Positions 37,601 to 44,275 of a stretch of 64,000 nucleotides of DNA are shown here, one piece after another. The notes beneath the pieces were generated by a model. The model saw only the letters and a program-made list of their open reading frames with translations. It did no database searches and was not told where the DNA came from. The translations under genes were made by a program, and so were the position numbers. Origin of the DNA: Nonomuraea guangzhouensis (GTDB lineage: Bacteria; Actinomycetota; Actinomycetes; Streptosporangiales; Streptosporangiaceae); contig NZ_JAHKRM010000001.1 in the NCBI RefSeq assembly GCF_019396345.1, forward strand, positions 248,001-312,000, in the 5' to 3' direction. How positions within the stretch are numbered: the stretch's first letter is position 1; every line of letters starts with the position of its first letter.

Positions 37601-38017
37601 GCCGATCTGAAACTGGTCGCGGCGAACTTCGCCGGCAAAGTAGGCATCTGGGACACGAACACGGGCGCGCAGGTCGGCGACTGGCTGCGGGTGGGCGGGG
37701 TGTCGTGGACCGCCGCCTTCTCGGCCGACGACCGGCTGTTCGCGTTCGCGTCCCAGGAGACGTCGCTGATCGTCTGGGACGTACGGCAAGGCCGGCCGGC
37801 CGGACCCACGATCCAGCTCTGGGACAGCGCGCGGTCGATCGCCTTCTCCGCCGACTCCGCCGAACTGCTGGCCATGGGGAGGATGGGGCGGCTGACCAAG
37901 GTTCCGCTGGCGATCGAGCCGCTGGTGAAGGCGGCGTGCGCGCGGGCCGGCCGGACACTGACCGAGGCCGAATGGACCCGGTACGTACCTGGCCAGCCGT
38001 TCAGGAGGGTCTGCTAG
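34676..38017 (+). CDS. Membrane Ser/Thr protein kinase with STAND-like spacer and WD40-like repeats
   Basis: A 1113-residue protein. The Hanks-type kinase domain occupies about 15-260: IGAGGQGVVYEA, catalytic Lys44, HRDLKPDN with Asp135, and DFG Asp152. Residues about 290-445 (LLRPALPLAWPRLRAWIAAN, WEEHGRKDADLFHGSSLDDA, ERDFLSAAATLSRRR) resemble the region that follows the NTPase in nSTAND1 proteins, but there is no NTPase here. One membrane helix is at about 452-475. Residues about 530-1100 are WD40-like blades (FSPDGKVLAG, FSRDGRLLAI). The kinase faces the cytoplasm and the blades probably lie outside. The stop overlaps the convergent DUF397 gene at CTAG 38014-38017. Confidence 0.88.
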   Translation: MRSTLIDGDPQRLGEYWLASRIGAGGQGVVYEAYDPAGTRVAVKVLRGDPVSRPELRDRLAKEAVAAQRVASFCTARVLGVHLEGSRPYIVSEYVEGPSLRGAGRVFRGDDLHRLATAIATALTAIHDAGVVHRDLKPDNVLLGPDGPRVIDFGVARTMEMSLTATGEVAGTPSYMAPEVFSGERAGPPADVFAWGAIILYAATGEDPFTAEALGAVMHRVLSHEPDLAALPEPLRRLVRAALAKDPGLRPTALELLLGLVNSDGRLDTARLLEQGAGDGERIGTTADDPALGVIAEDAYAALGPADKELVPELFLRLVTVTAEDELALRELRRSELPDGIDRVLDAFTYLVSKGDPVRLLRPALPLAWPRLRAWIAANRDGLVVHRQIWTAAERWEEHGRKDADLFHGSSLDDALRWAAADRRNITLTPGERDFLSAAATLSRRRSRRTRLLSIGLAVLLVLALVAGGLAVRQSIMLADQRDVAESARLAGVADTVRGKDPVLGMLLSTAAARLSSTAEARSSLLASVVDQGGAAFHDPDTGPDVVRALSADGRSLISVSPGEVRVWDVTTGRRTGGFTGLGLTGRLLRQAAVSEDGRLLAVADSEGVGLWELATGKRTGRRLPASEMLDLSIGFSGGLLVVDVGQGKSAYNPRTGKTTTLPTLVKAAIHPGGDYAVAGHERWALPSGKAQRGFPGICADCTPVSAFSRDGRLLAIADNGGLTVFDARTRKEITTIADWEPMASPVFSPDGKVLAGIGSTIRLYHLNADEPLMLERAIADPVSAVAFGPTGLRYLSEDTVITLQPYVAADETVDEVEFSADGHLIATHALGSTKITLNSKAFEAGTLPDYDSELTFSRDGRRLAIKRSDDVTVWDTATWHKLAKVPTAPDSDGALPAPAGLWTTDQKTFTLWQVPGGKRLKQVTRPRLLGWTVAADGRLIGLDASLLRLVDLETGRRFGPRLPFSGNAEEVWFSADLKLVAANFAGKVGIWDTNTGAQVGDWLRVGGVSWTAAFSADDRLFAFASQETSLIVWDVRQGRPAGPTIQLWDSARSIAFSADSAELLAMGRMGRLTKVPLAIEPLVKAACARAGRTLTEAEWTRYVPGQPFRRVC

Positions 38018-38226
38018 AAGTCGAATTCGCCGTTTCGCCAGCCCTTGCCGAACGCGGCCCAGACCGAGCCACTGACCACCCACGGCTCCATCTCGGGACG
38101 CTCGGTGTCCCGCATCGCGACCCGCCCACCGCTCAACGGGGCGACCTCGATGCAATTTCCGCCGTTGTCACCAGAGAATGAGGACTTGCGCCACGCCGCC
38201 GTCCTCAGTTCCTCGCTCAGTTCCAT
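38014..38226 (-). CDS. DUF397 protein
   Basis: A 70-residue protein with the DUF397 signature WRKSSFSGDNGGNCIEVA followed by VAMRDTERPE and a GKGWRNGEFD end. Such proteins accompany DUF5753 regulators in actinobacteria, as in the whiJ locus of Streptomyces, where the small protein modulates the DNA-binding partner. Its start overlaps the end of the regulator gene by 10 bases. Confidence 0.93.
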   Translation of the reverse strand: MELSEELRTAAWRKSSFSGDNGGNCIEVAPLSGGRVAMRDTERPEMEPWVVSGSVWAAFGKGWRNGEFDF

Positions 38227-39038
38227 GCGGCCGCCAGCCTCTCTTTGATCAGCTTCAGGGATACGTGCTGGGGAAGGGCCTCCGCGCGTATCGCCTCGTA
38301 TCTAACACTCAGCGCGGCAACCTCGTCCGGCGCGTCCCGCACCTGGCCATGGCCGGCTGATTCGAGATAGACGGCGTCCGGCATTCCGTTGACCTGCGCC
38401 AACATGAACCCTCCGAGGAGGCCAGTGGTGGACAGGGCAGAGTGGGCAAGCACCTGGATCGTGATCCAGGGACTTTCCGCCAATGCGATGAGGTGTTCGA
38501 GTTGGCGGCGAGTCACAGCCTCGTCGCCAATTGGACGGTACAGGATTCCTTCATCCACAACAGCCCAGAACATCGGCGGGTTCGAGCGCTTGAAGATGGC
38601 TTGCCGCTCCATTCGAGCGGCAAGCGCCTCCTCTATCTGGTCCGGTGTCGTGCCCGGCTTGCCGCTGAAAATGGCACGAGCGTAGTCGGTGGTCTGCAGC
38701 AGCCCCGGGACGATGAGCGGTTCCCACGTCCGCAAGACCGTGGCGCTCTGCTCGATCTCCAGCCAGGGCCGGAACCACTTCGGGCTGCGCTCCCGGCTGA
38801 TGCTTGGCCAGCGGGCGAGAAGCTCGCCGGACAGGCCCAGCGCTTCCTCGCAACGTTCGGCGAAGTCCTTGCTCGGGTTTCTGGCGGCCCGCTCGACGCT
38901 GCCGACGAGGCTCGGACTGAAACCGACTCTGTCCGCGAGCTGTTCGAGAGTGAGCCCTTTGTCGATACGGAGTTTCCGCAACTCGCAGCCGAACCGAGCC
39001 AGTGGTCCAGCGTCCGGGTCCAACTCCTTAACGCTCAT
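38217..39038 (-). CDS. XRE-family regulator with DUF5753 domain (WhiJ-like)
   Basis: A 273-residue protein: helix-turn-helix at about 17-70 (LRIDKGLTLEQLADRVGFSP, SLVGSVERAARNPSKDFAER) and a DUF5753 C-terminal domain (EIEQSATVLRTWEPLIVPGL, QTTDYARA). It probably binds the divergent promoter region, where a 9-base word occurs three times (39126-39196). With the DUF397 gene and the divergent ATPase it makes up a WhiJ-type regulatory trio. Confidence 0.93.
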   Translation of the reverse strand: MSVKELDPDAGPLARFGCELRKLRIDKGLTLEQLADRVGFSPSLVGSVERAARNPSKDFAERCEEALGLSGELLARWPSISRERSPKWFRPWLEIEQSATVLRTWEPLIVPGLLQTTDYARAIFSGKPGTTPDQIEEALAARMERQAIFKRSNPPMFWAVVDEGILYRPIGDEAVTRRQLEHLIALAESPWITIQVLAHSALSTTGLLGGFMLAQVNGMPDAVYLESAGHGQVRDAPDEVAALSVRYEAIRAEALPQHVSLKLIKERLAAAWN

Positions 39039-39125
39039 TCAGCGCCTCCGCCGTTCTGTCGCCACGGAACCACACAGGCCGACACACACAACATGTGCCT
39101 AATCTGTGCGGTGATTGTCCTGCGG

Positions 39126-39196
39126 ACCTCTCACTTAACGTAGCCATTCGCTGGCACTGTGAGAGGTGACTTCCGAGAGACATCTGCGTGAGAGGT
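39126..39196. promoter_or_regulatory. Three copies of GTGAGAGGT in the divergent promoter
   Basis: The 9-mer GTGAGAGGT occurs at 39159-39167 and 39188-39196, and inverted (ACCTCTCAC) at 39126-39134. All lie between the divergent regulator and ATPase genes. This is the pattern expected of an operator for the adjacent helix-turn-helix protein; binding is inferred. Confidence 0.5.
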
Positions 39197-39270
39197 CAGT
39201 TCTTACACCAGACACGCAATCTTGTGTGCAGGCGACAAGCAAAGCGACGGGACGAAGTCGGTGATTTCCC

Positions 39271-39750
39271 ATGTTCATGAGAACAGAGGACGTAACGCTC
39301 ATTGGAGCGACCAGGCTGCGCCGCAGCGACAAAGCACCGAAGCAGGCACGAGCGGCCGTCGCGTGGTGGCTCGCGACCGGTCCTCCCGTTCTGCCGGACG
39401 CGCAACAGGTCGTCAGTGAGCTGGTCACGAACGCCTGCACGCACGTGGAGGGCGGCGCGGATCGCGAATGGGTCGCGGTAAGCATCAGCCTCGGCCCCGA
39501 CTTCATTCGCATTGAAGTCACCGACCCCGGCGCATTCGCCTCCGAACCTCACATTCCCGATTATCTGCCGCTGGAGTTTGAATCGGGGCGAGGCATTCGG
39601 ATTGTCAGGGAGCTGTCCGAGAACAGCTGGGGAACGTACATCAAATCATCGGGCCATCGCGCCGTATGGGCCGACCTGAAAATTCCAAGCCACGAAAACG
39701 CGGTCAGACGGGCTGCCACAGCTCGATCCGATTGCCTTCAGGATCGGTGA
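39271..39750 (+). CDS. HATPase-fold ATP-binding regulator (anti-sigma-factor-like)
   Basis: A 159-residue GHKL-type ATPase. The N-box has Glu50 and Asn54 in VVSELVTNACTHV, the G1 box is TDPGAF with Asp85, and the G2 box is GRGIRIVRELS (106-116). These resemble serine-kinase anti-sigma factors; stand-alone copies sit beside DUF5753/DUF397 genes in actinobacteria. No strong ribosome binding site is visible before the ATG at 39271. The last 15 residues are encoded over the 3' end of the convergent VOC gene (47-base overlap). Confidence 0.85.
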   Translation: MFMRTEDVTLIGATRLRRSDKAPKQARAAVAWWLATGPPVLPDAQQVVSELVTNACTHVEGGADREWVAVSISLGPDFIRIEVTDPGAFASEPHIPDYLPLEFESGRGIRIVRELSENSWGTYIKSSGHRAVWADLKIPSHENAVRRAATARSDCLQDR

Positions 39751-40054
39751 CCCAGCCGAATCGACCGACGGCCTCCGTGTCGTGCGTTTCTTCGGCCACG
39801 TCCGCTCCCTTGGAGCGCAGTTGCGCGAGCATCGCATCCAGGTCGCGGACTCGGAAGTTGAGCATGGTCTGCTGGGTGCGGGCGAAGTAGTCGGCATCGG
39901 AGTCGAACGCCGCGAACACCGTCGGCCCGGCTTCCTGACGCCACAGGCCCTGCTCATCGGTGTCCAGGCCTAGGCAATCGCGATACCACGCGCTCAGGGC
40001 CGCCGGGTCAGCGGCCCGCATGAAGTGTCCACCGATGCCCAACACATGTTCCAT
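39704..40054 (-). CDS. VOC/glyoxalase-family protein
   Basis: A 116-residue single-domain vicinal oxygen chelate protein: VLGIGGHFMRAADPAALSAW at the N-terminus, WYRDCLGLD, and the C-terminal VTDPEGNRIELWQPV that supplies a metal-binding Glu. Family members act in glyoxal detoxification or antibiotic resistance; the substrate here is unknown. Its 3' end overlaps the convergent ATPase gene by 47 bases. Confidence 0.9.
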   Translation of the reverse strand: MEHVLGIGGHFMRAADPAALSAWYRDCLGLDTDEQGLWRQEAGPTVFAAFDSDADYFARTQQTMLNFRVRDLDAMLAQLRSKGADVAEETHDTEAVGRFGWVTDPEGNRIELWQPV

Positions 40055-40134
40055 GCCGCTATCTTGCCAGGACGGCGATCGGCCAAGACCTGTCAGGCTC
40101 CTTCATCACATCAAAGTGATGGCGAACCGCGTTG

Positions 40135-40968
40135 TCAGGCAGTGAGGACCGTGCACAGGGCGGCCGCGTAGGCCCTGGGGTGAGTGGTGTTGCCGTTGTG
40201 GCCACCTGGGAACTCCTGGAGCTCCGCGCCGACCAGGTCGACCAGCGCGGCGGCGCACTTGTGGTCGAAGACGGTGCGTGGCGTCGTGCGACCCGTCACG
40301 GGGATGATGCGCGTTGGGGCGTTCTTGAGCGCGGCGACGTCGAGGGTGTCGGCGATGACCGCGCTGAAGTCGTGCTCGATGAAGAAGCCGAAGTTGCTGA
40401 TCCGCTGCTGGTTCAGCGGCTGCGGGGTGAGATCGGGCTCGGTGTCCTGATTGGCGGGGTCGATGCCGAGCACGTCGGCTATCAGGGTGAAGGCGGCGGA
40501 CAGGCCGTCGCGCCGGTAGACCTGCTGGATGTGCTCGAGCTCCTTCTCGTGGTGGGCGCGCTGTTCGGCCGGCAGCAGCCGTGGCGTGACGGGCTCATGG
40601 GCGACGAGCGTGCTGATCTGGCCGGGATGGTCGACGGCCACATGGAGGCCGATGGAGGCGCCGAGGCTGCAGCCGAGCATGAGTGCCGGCGTGCTGGTGA
40701 GTTCGGCCAGCAGGCGGTGCACGTCGTCGGCGTGCTCGGCGAGGGTCACGCCCTGGGCCGGGTCGTCCAGGGTGCTGCGGGACAGGCCGCGGCGGTCGTA
40801 GGTCACCACGGTGTAGTCGGTGACGAGTTGGTCGGCCAGATCCTTGCTGCGTCCGGCGTCGCCCTCTCCGCTTTGGGAGATCAACAGCAGCGGGCCGGCG
40901 CCCCGGACCTCGTAGTACAGCGTGGCGTTCGGCACAGGCAACGTGTTCGTGGTGAAGGCGGTGTCCAT
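40135..40968 (-). CDS. Alpha/beta hydrolase
   Basis: A 277-residue alpha/beta hydrolase. The nucleophile elbow is GCSLG with Ser101, YDRRGLSRS precedes it, and the catalytic His is in GGHNG near residue 255. AAAGGA lies 6 bases before the ATG at 40968, which is preferred over an upstream frame to 41028. It is divergent from a MarR gene, and a perfect inverted repeat lies between them, so it is probably the repressed target. Confidence 0.9.
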   Translation of the reverse strand: MDTAFTTNTLPVPNATLYYEVRGAGPLLLISQSGEGDAGRSKDLADQLVTDYTVVTYDRRGLSRSTLDDPAQGVTLAEHADDVHRLLAELTSTPALMLGCSLGASIGLHVAVDHPGQISTLVAHEPVTPRLLPAEQRAHHEKELEHIQQVYRRDGLSAAFTLIADVLGIDPANQDTEPDLTPQPLNQQRISNFGFFIEHDFSAVIADTLDVAALKNAPTRIIPVTGRTTPRTVFDHKCAAALVDLVGAELQEFPGGHNGNTTHPRAYAAALCTVLTA

Positions 40969-41022
40969 CGAGTGTCCTTTCCGGCAAGGGGCTGGTGCGC
41001 CCTGTTGACCATGACCATAACG

Positions 41023-41064
41023 CATCATTTCTGATGCATCAAGATAGATGCATCAGAAATGATG
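41023..41064. promoter_or_regulatory. MarR operator: perfect 18-bp inverted repeat
   Basis: CATCATTTCTGATGCATC at 41023-41040 is the exact reverse complement of GATGCATCAGAAATGATG at 41047-41064, with spacer AAGATA. It sits between the divergent hydrolase and MarR genes and covers the upstream ATG codons of the MarR frame. It is very probably the binding site of the adjacent MarR protein. Confidence 0.8.
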
Positions 41065-41076
41065 TACTTTGCTCTT

Positions 41077-41529
41077 GTGAACGGAGTCGAACTGTTCCTA
41101 CTCGGACGGACCCTGATGAAGATCGGTGAGCAGGCGCTGCCCACCGAGGGCATCGGCCATCACGCCACCAGCGTCCGGACCGTCCTCATCGTGGCGAGCG
41201 ATGTGCGCGCTCACCCGGGCAGCGCGGTAGGCGAGATCGCTGTCCGCGCCGGTCTTCCGCAGAGCGCGGTGTCAGGCGCGGTCGCCCGGCTCCGCGCGAC
41301 GGGCGCCATCGTCACCGAACCCGACCCCGACGATCGGCGCCGGCTGGTCATCCAGCCTGCCCCCGAGCCGTCGAACCGCGTGAACGAGATCCGATCCACA
41401 CCCATCGACAAGGCGCTGGCAACAGCCCTGGGCACAGGCGACCCCAAACAGGTGGCCGAGGTCGGCGCCCTGCTCGACGAACTCGCCGGACAACTGACTC
41501 CTCAGGCGCTGACCCGTCTGCGGGGCTGA
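41077..41529 (+). CDS. MarR-family transcriptional regulator
   Basis: A winged-helix repressor of about 150 residues (AVGEIAVRAGLPQSAVSGAV recognition region, wing with EPDPDDRRRLVIQP). I prefer the GTG at 41077 (VNGVELFLLGRTLMK), because the in-frame ATGs at 41059 and 41062 fall inside the operator; no clear ribosome binding site marks either start. It probably represses the divergent hydrolase and itself through the 41023-41064 repeat. Confidence 0.88.
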   Translation: MNGVELFLLGRTLMKIGEQALPTEGIGHHATSVRTVLIVASDVRAHPGSAVGEIAVRAGLPQSAVSGAVARLRATGAIVTEPDPDDRRRLVIQPAPEPSNRVNEIRSTPIDKALATALGTGDPKQVAEVGALLDELAGQLTPQALTRLRG

Positions 41530-41900
41530 CGGATTGCTGGAAGAGCGCCTTTGGGAAGCCTCCCAGGCGTCATGGCAGGAGTGTGGCGGCCTTGACCTTG
41601 TGCAGGTGGATCAGCACGTCGAAGCGATGTACGCAAGGACGAGCAGGACGCGATCAACATCTTGCCGGCCGGGCGGACGCCGGTGGAGCTGCAGCGCGAA
41701 CCGCTGGAGTGAATGCGCACCACAGTGAAGGACGCGTCCGGGACCGGGCAGGGCAAGGCGCTGGAGCAGGTCGAGGCGGCATGGGCGCTGGGTGGCGGAA
41801 CGGTGGACATACTCCACCATCTGCCGGCGAAACTCCGGCGGATACTGTAGTTGTTCGGCGCAGCAGACTCCGTCTTCCAGGAACAGGGTTCCCAGAGATC
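41530..41900. other. Gene-poor segment with transposase debris
   Basis: No intact gene. It contains an IS3-like orfA fragment (41788-41856) and ends in the 10-bp target duplication of the ISAs1-like element (41891-41900). Other ORFs here are short and in conflicting frames. Confidence 0.55.
41788..41856 (-). pseudogene. IS3-family orfA N-terminal fragment
   Basis: The minus strand reads EQLQYPPEFRRQMVEYVHR, which resembles the N-terminus of IS3-type OrfA helix-turn-helix proteins (YPPEFRRQMVELV-like). Nothing recognisable follows, so it would be a decayed remnant into whose upstream part the ISAs1-like element inserted. The match is short and from memory. Confidence 0.35.
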
Positions 41901-42049
41901 CAGGGCTGAAGCGTTCTCGGCTGGTGGACACATGCGGGCATGACGCAGCTGGGTGGTCGAAGGGCACCCCGGGACACGATTGACAAACGTGACCCCCGAT
42001 GATCGTCGGTTGTCTACGCCAGTCGATCAAGAACAGGGGCCGCGTTCGC

Positions 42050-42882
42050 GTGCCATCATCCCCGATCGACGTGCTCGCTCGCCACTTGGAGCACGTCTCT
42101 GTCGCCGACCCGCCGGCCGACCTGCTCGATCTGCCCACCCTGGCCGAGGTCTTGGACACGGTGCCCGATCCGCGCAGCTGCCGGGGACGCCGCTACCGGC
42201 TCGGCCCGCTGCTGGCGTTATCCCTGCTCGTCGTACTCGGCGGAGCGACCTCCCTGGTGAAGATCGCCCGGTTCATCGCGGGATACGACCCAGACCTGCG
42301 CGCCCGAGCCGGCTTACCCGGCACGGTACGGCTGGCCGCCAGCACCCTGGGATCGTCACCGCCGGCGGCCACTACCTGTTCATCGTCAAAGGCAACCAGC
42401 CCACGCTGCTGAGCCGGCTCAAGGCCCTGCCCTGGCGCGAGGCGATCCTCAACGACCGCACCCACGAGACCGGACACGGCCGCCGCGAGATCCGCCGCAT
42501 GAAGATCTGCACCGTCCGCCCCGACCTGCCCTTTCCGCACGCCGCCCAGGCGATCCAGGTCAAACGCCGCCGCACGGACCGCAGAACCGGCAAGACCACC
42601 ATCGCGACGATCTACGTCGTCACCAGCCTCCCACGGGGACGGATCACCGACGCCCAACTCGCCGCCGTGATCCGCGGCCATTGGAGCGTGGAAGCCCTGC
42701 ACCACATCCGCGAGGACGCCTCCCGCGTCCGCACCGGCACCGCACCCCGGATCATGGCTGGCCTCCGCAACCTGGCCATCGGCCTGGCCCGCCTGATCGG
42801 CTGGACCAACATCGCCGCCGCCACCGACCACTACCGCAGCCACCCCGCCGACGGCCTTCAGCTACTCGGCTTCACTACCTGA
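42050..42882 (+). pseudogene. ISAs1-family transposase, internally deleted and frameshifted
   Basis: The N-terminal part (about 42050-42345: [40 protein letters not shown]) is in one frame. The C-terminal part (about 42350-42882: [42 protein letters not shown]) is in another. The middle third, which carries the first two catalytic aspartates and the VDGK motif in full-length relatives, is missing. The protein cannot be active. Confidence 0.85.
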
Positions 42883-43048
42883 GAACGCTTCGGCCCTGAG
42901 GTGAAGGGCGCCAGCTGGCGACCCCAAAACTGCCGCCGCAGGTTCCCCCGCCCACCTGGCAGTCACGATCCGTTTCGCGGCGATCTCCGCTCTCAGGTGC
43001 TCACGTTCGCAAGTGCGTTGGAGGACGGAGAGGACTCTGCACCGTGCG

Positions 43049-43276
43049 CTAGCAGTGCACGGCGAGGATCAACAGCGCGATCACCACCACGACCAACCCG
43101 AAGCAGCCCCCGCGAGGATAGCGTGGTCTGTGCTTGCGCTCGTGGGCGGCGATGGACCTCCGCATTGCCTCGGCCTCCAGCGCACCCCCGCACTCGTTGC
43201 AGTACGACTCATATCCGTACTCACGAAAATAGTCAAATTCGTGGAACAGGCCCCCACATTTCTTGCAACGGAACAT
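43049..43276 (-). CDS. Zinc-ribbon single-pass membrane protein carried inside the IS
   Basis: A 75-residue protein. Two CxxC pairs (C4-C7 and C26-C29) form a zinc ribbon (MFRCKKCGG and YCNECGG). A charged linker and a C-terminal membrane helix (about 57-74, GCFGLVVVVIALLILAV) follow. It lies between the inner and outer right ends of the ISAs1-like element, on the strand opposite the transposase. The ATG at 43276 (MFRCKKC) fits best; an upstream codon at 43312 adds 12 unconvincing residues. Function unknown. Confidence 0.65.
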   Translation of the reverse strand: MFRCKKCGGLFHEFDYFREYGYESYCNECGGALEAEAMRRSIAAHERKHRPRYPRGGCFGLVVVVIALLILAVHC

Positions 43277-43489
43277 CTGATCATCATGGCCACCAACCAG
43301 GGGATCAAGCAATAGCCAAGACCGGACGACCTTCAGCTCCTCGGTCTTACAACGTGAGAACGCTTCGGCCCTGCCCAGAGATCAGGTGTCCACCAAACCG
43401 GGCCAACTCCAGTTCTCAGCTACTCCGATTCGATTCCTCGCTCGCGCAGAATCCTGCATTCGGCTGCCGGACCACAAAGTCACATCGAG

Positions 43490-43517
43490 CTGACTGGGCG
43501 TTGGCCGATCCTATACT
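43490..43517 (+). promoter_or_regulatory. Promoter for a leaderless transcript
   Basis: CTGACT (43490-43495), a 16-base spacer, and TATACT (43512-43517). The expected start of transcription, 6-7 bases later, coincides with the ATG at 43525, implying a leaderless mRNA, common in actinobacteria. Confidence 0.5.
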
Positions 43518-43524
43518 TGCCGAC

Positions 43525-44079
43525 ATGGGCGAAGGTAAGCCGTTTGCCGTGCAGACCAGCCGAACGATGGTGAAGGCGTGGTATGGGCAGCTCTACATTG
43601 CGGACGAACAACTTGAGGGAGACATATCGGGCGATTCCGAGGACCCGCCAACCGCTTCCGTGGGCGTCATACGGGTGACACCGGGCCTTGCCGTCCTGAG
43701 CACAGGCATCCAATCAGGGGAAGTGCCAATCACGGTCGCTGTGGCCGACCAGGATCCGGGCGCTGACCTCGAAGGATATGAAGACATCGTGGAGATCGCT
43801 TTCGAGTCCCCGTCAGGCCGGATTGAGCTGGTGGAGTGGGACTGGGATGAGCCTAAGACTTACGGCCTCACGCCGCTCCCGACTGGTCCTGGACCGTACC
43901 GCATGAGGTTTCACATCACAGGACTGGACCGCCATGAGGGTGCGCTCGATCACTATCTTCAGATCTGGCCGGAGCCCTCTCGTGATCCTGCGGTGCTCAA
44001 GACTACGAGTAGAAACTTCCAGTATTTCCTGCACCCCGAGGCTTTTAACCCGGATGACTACGCTTCGGGTAGTGTTTGA
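43525..44079 (+). CDS. Hypothetical acidic protein
   Basis: A 184-residue protein of unknown function, rich in Asp/Glu and Pro, with no signal peptide or membrane helix. It looks beta-rich (VKAWYGQLYIADEQ, PITVAVADQDPG, PYRMRFHITGLD, LDHYLQIWPEP). Its frame is open upstream, but the ATG at 43525 follows a good -10 box at leaderless distance and there is no ribosome binding site. It lies just beyond the right flank of the ISAs1-like element. Confidence 0.7.
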   Translation: MGEGKPFAVQTSRTMVKAWYGQLYIADEQLEGDISGDSEDPPTASVGVIRVTPGLAVLSTGIQSGEVPITVAVADQDPGADLEGYEDIVEIAFESPSGRIELVEWDWDEPKTYGLTPLPTGPGPYRMRFHITGLDRHEGALDHYLQIWPEPSRDPAVLKTTSRNFQYFLHPEAFNPDDYASGSV

Positions 44080-44275
44080 GCAACTCGACGACTGAGTGCT
44101 TTTCAGCTGCCAGATGTTTCTGTTGGCGCGAGAAAGATTGGAATTACACCTCATCCGGGCCTTCGCACGAGTCGTCACCGACCTCGGCGCCCTACCTACT
44201 CACCTCTGACAAGAGCCGGATCCGGCCGGACACCTCCGCGCCCCCTGTCACGTGATGCCTGGGATCCGCCTTCAC

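Larger units (their letters stand above)
41901..43373 (+). mobile_element. Defective ISAs1-like element with duplicated right end and passenger gene
   Basis: Left terminal repeat CAGGGCTGAAGCGTTCTC (41901-41918). The right terminal repeat GAGAACGCTTCGGCCCTG occurs twice, at 42881-42898 and 43356-43373, each the reverse complement of the left with one mismatch. The outer pair is flanked by the identical 10-mer CCCAGAGATC (41891-41900 and 43374-43383), a target-site duplication; the inner right end has none. The 1473-bp unit holds a transposase pseudogene, a zinc-ribbon gene on the other strand, and a second short transposase 3' end (encoding PDDLQLLGLTT) before the outer end. It therefore moved as one unit, with transposase supplied in trans or before the deletion. 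Confidence 0.85.

Noticed and set aside
42898..42908. Inner right end of the ISAs1-like element as the true element boundary
   Set aside because: The flank AGGTGAAGGG does not match the left flank CCCAGAGATC, whereas the outer right end does.
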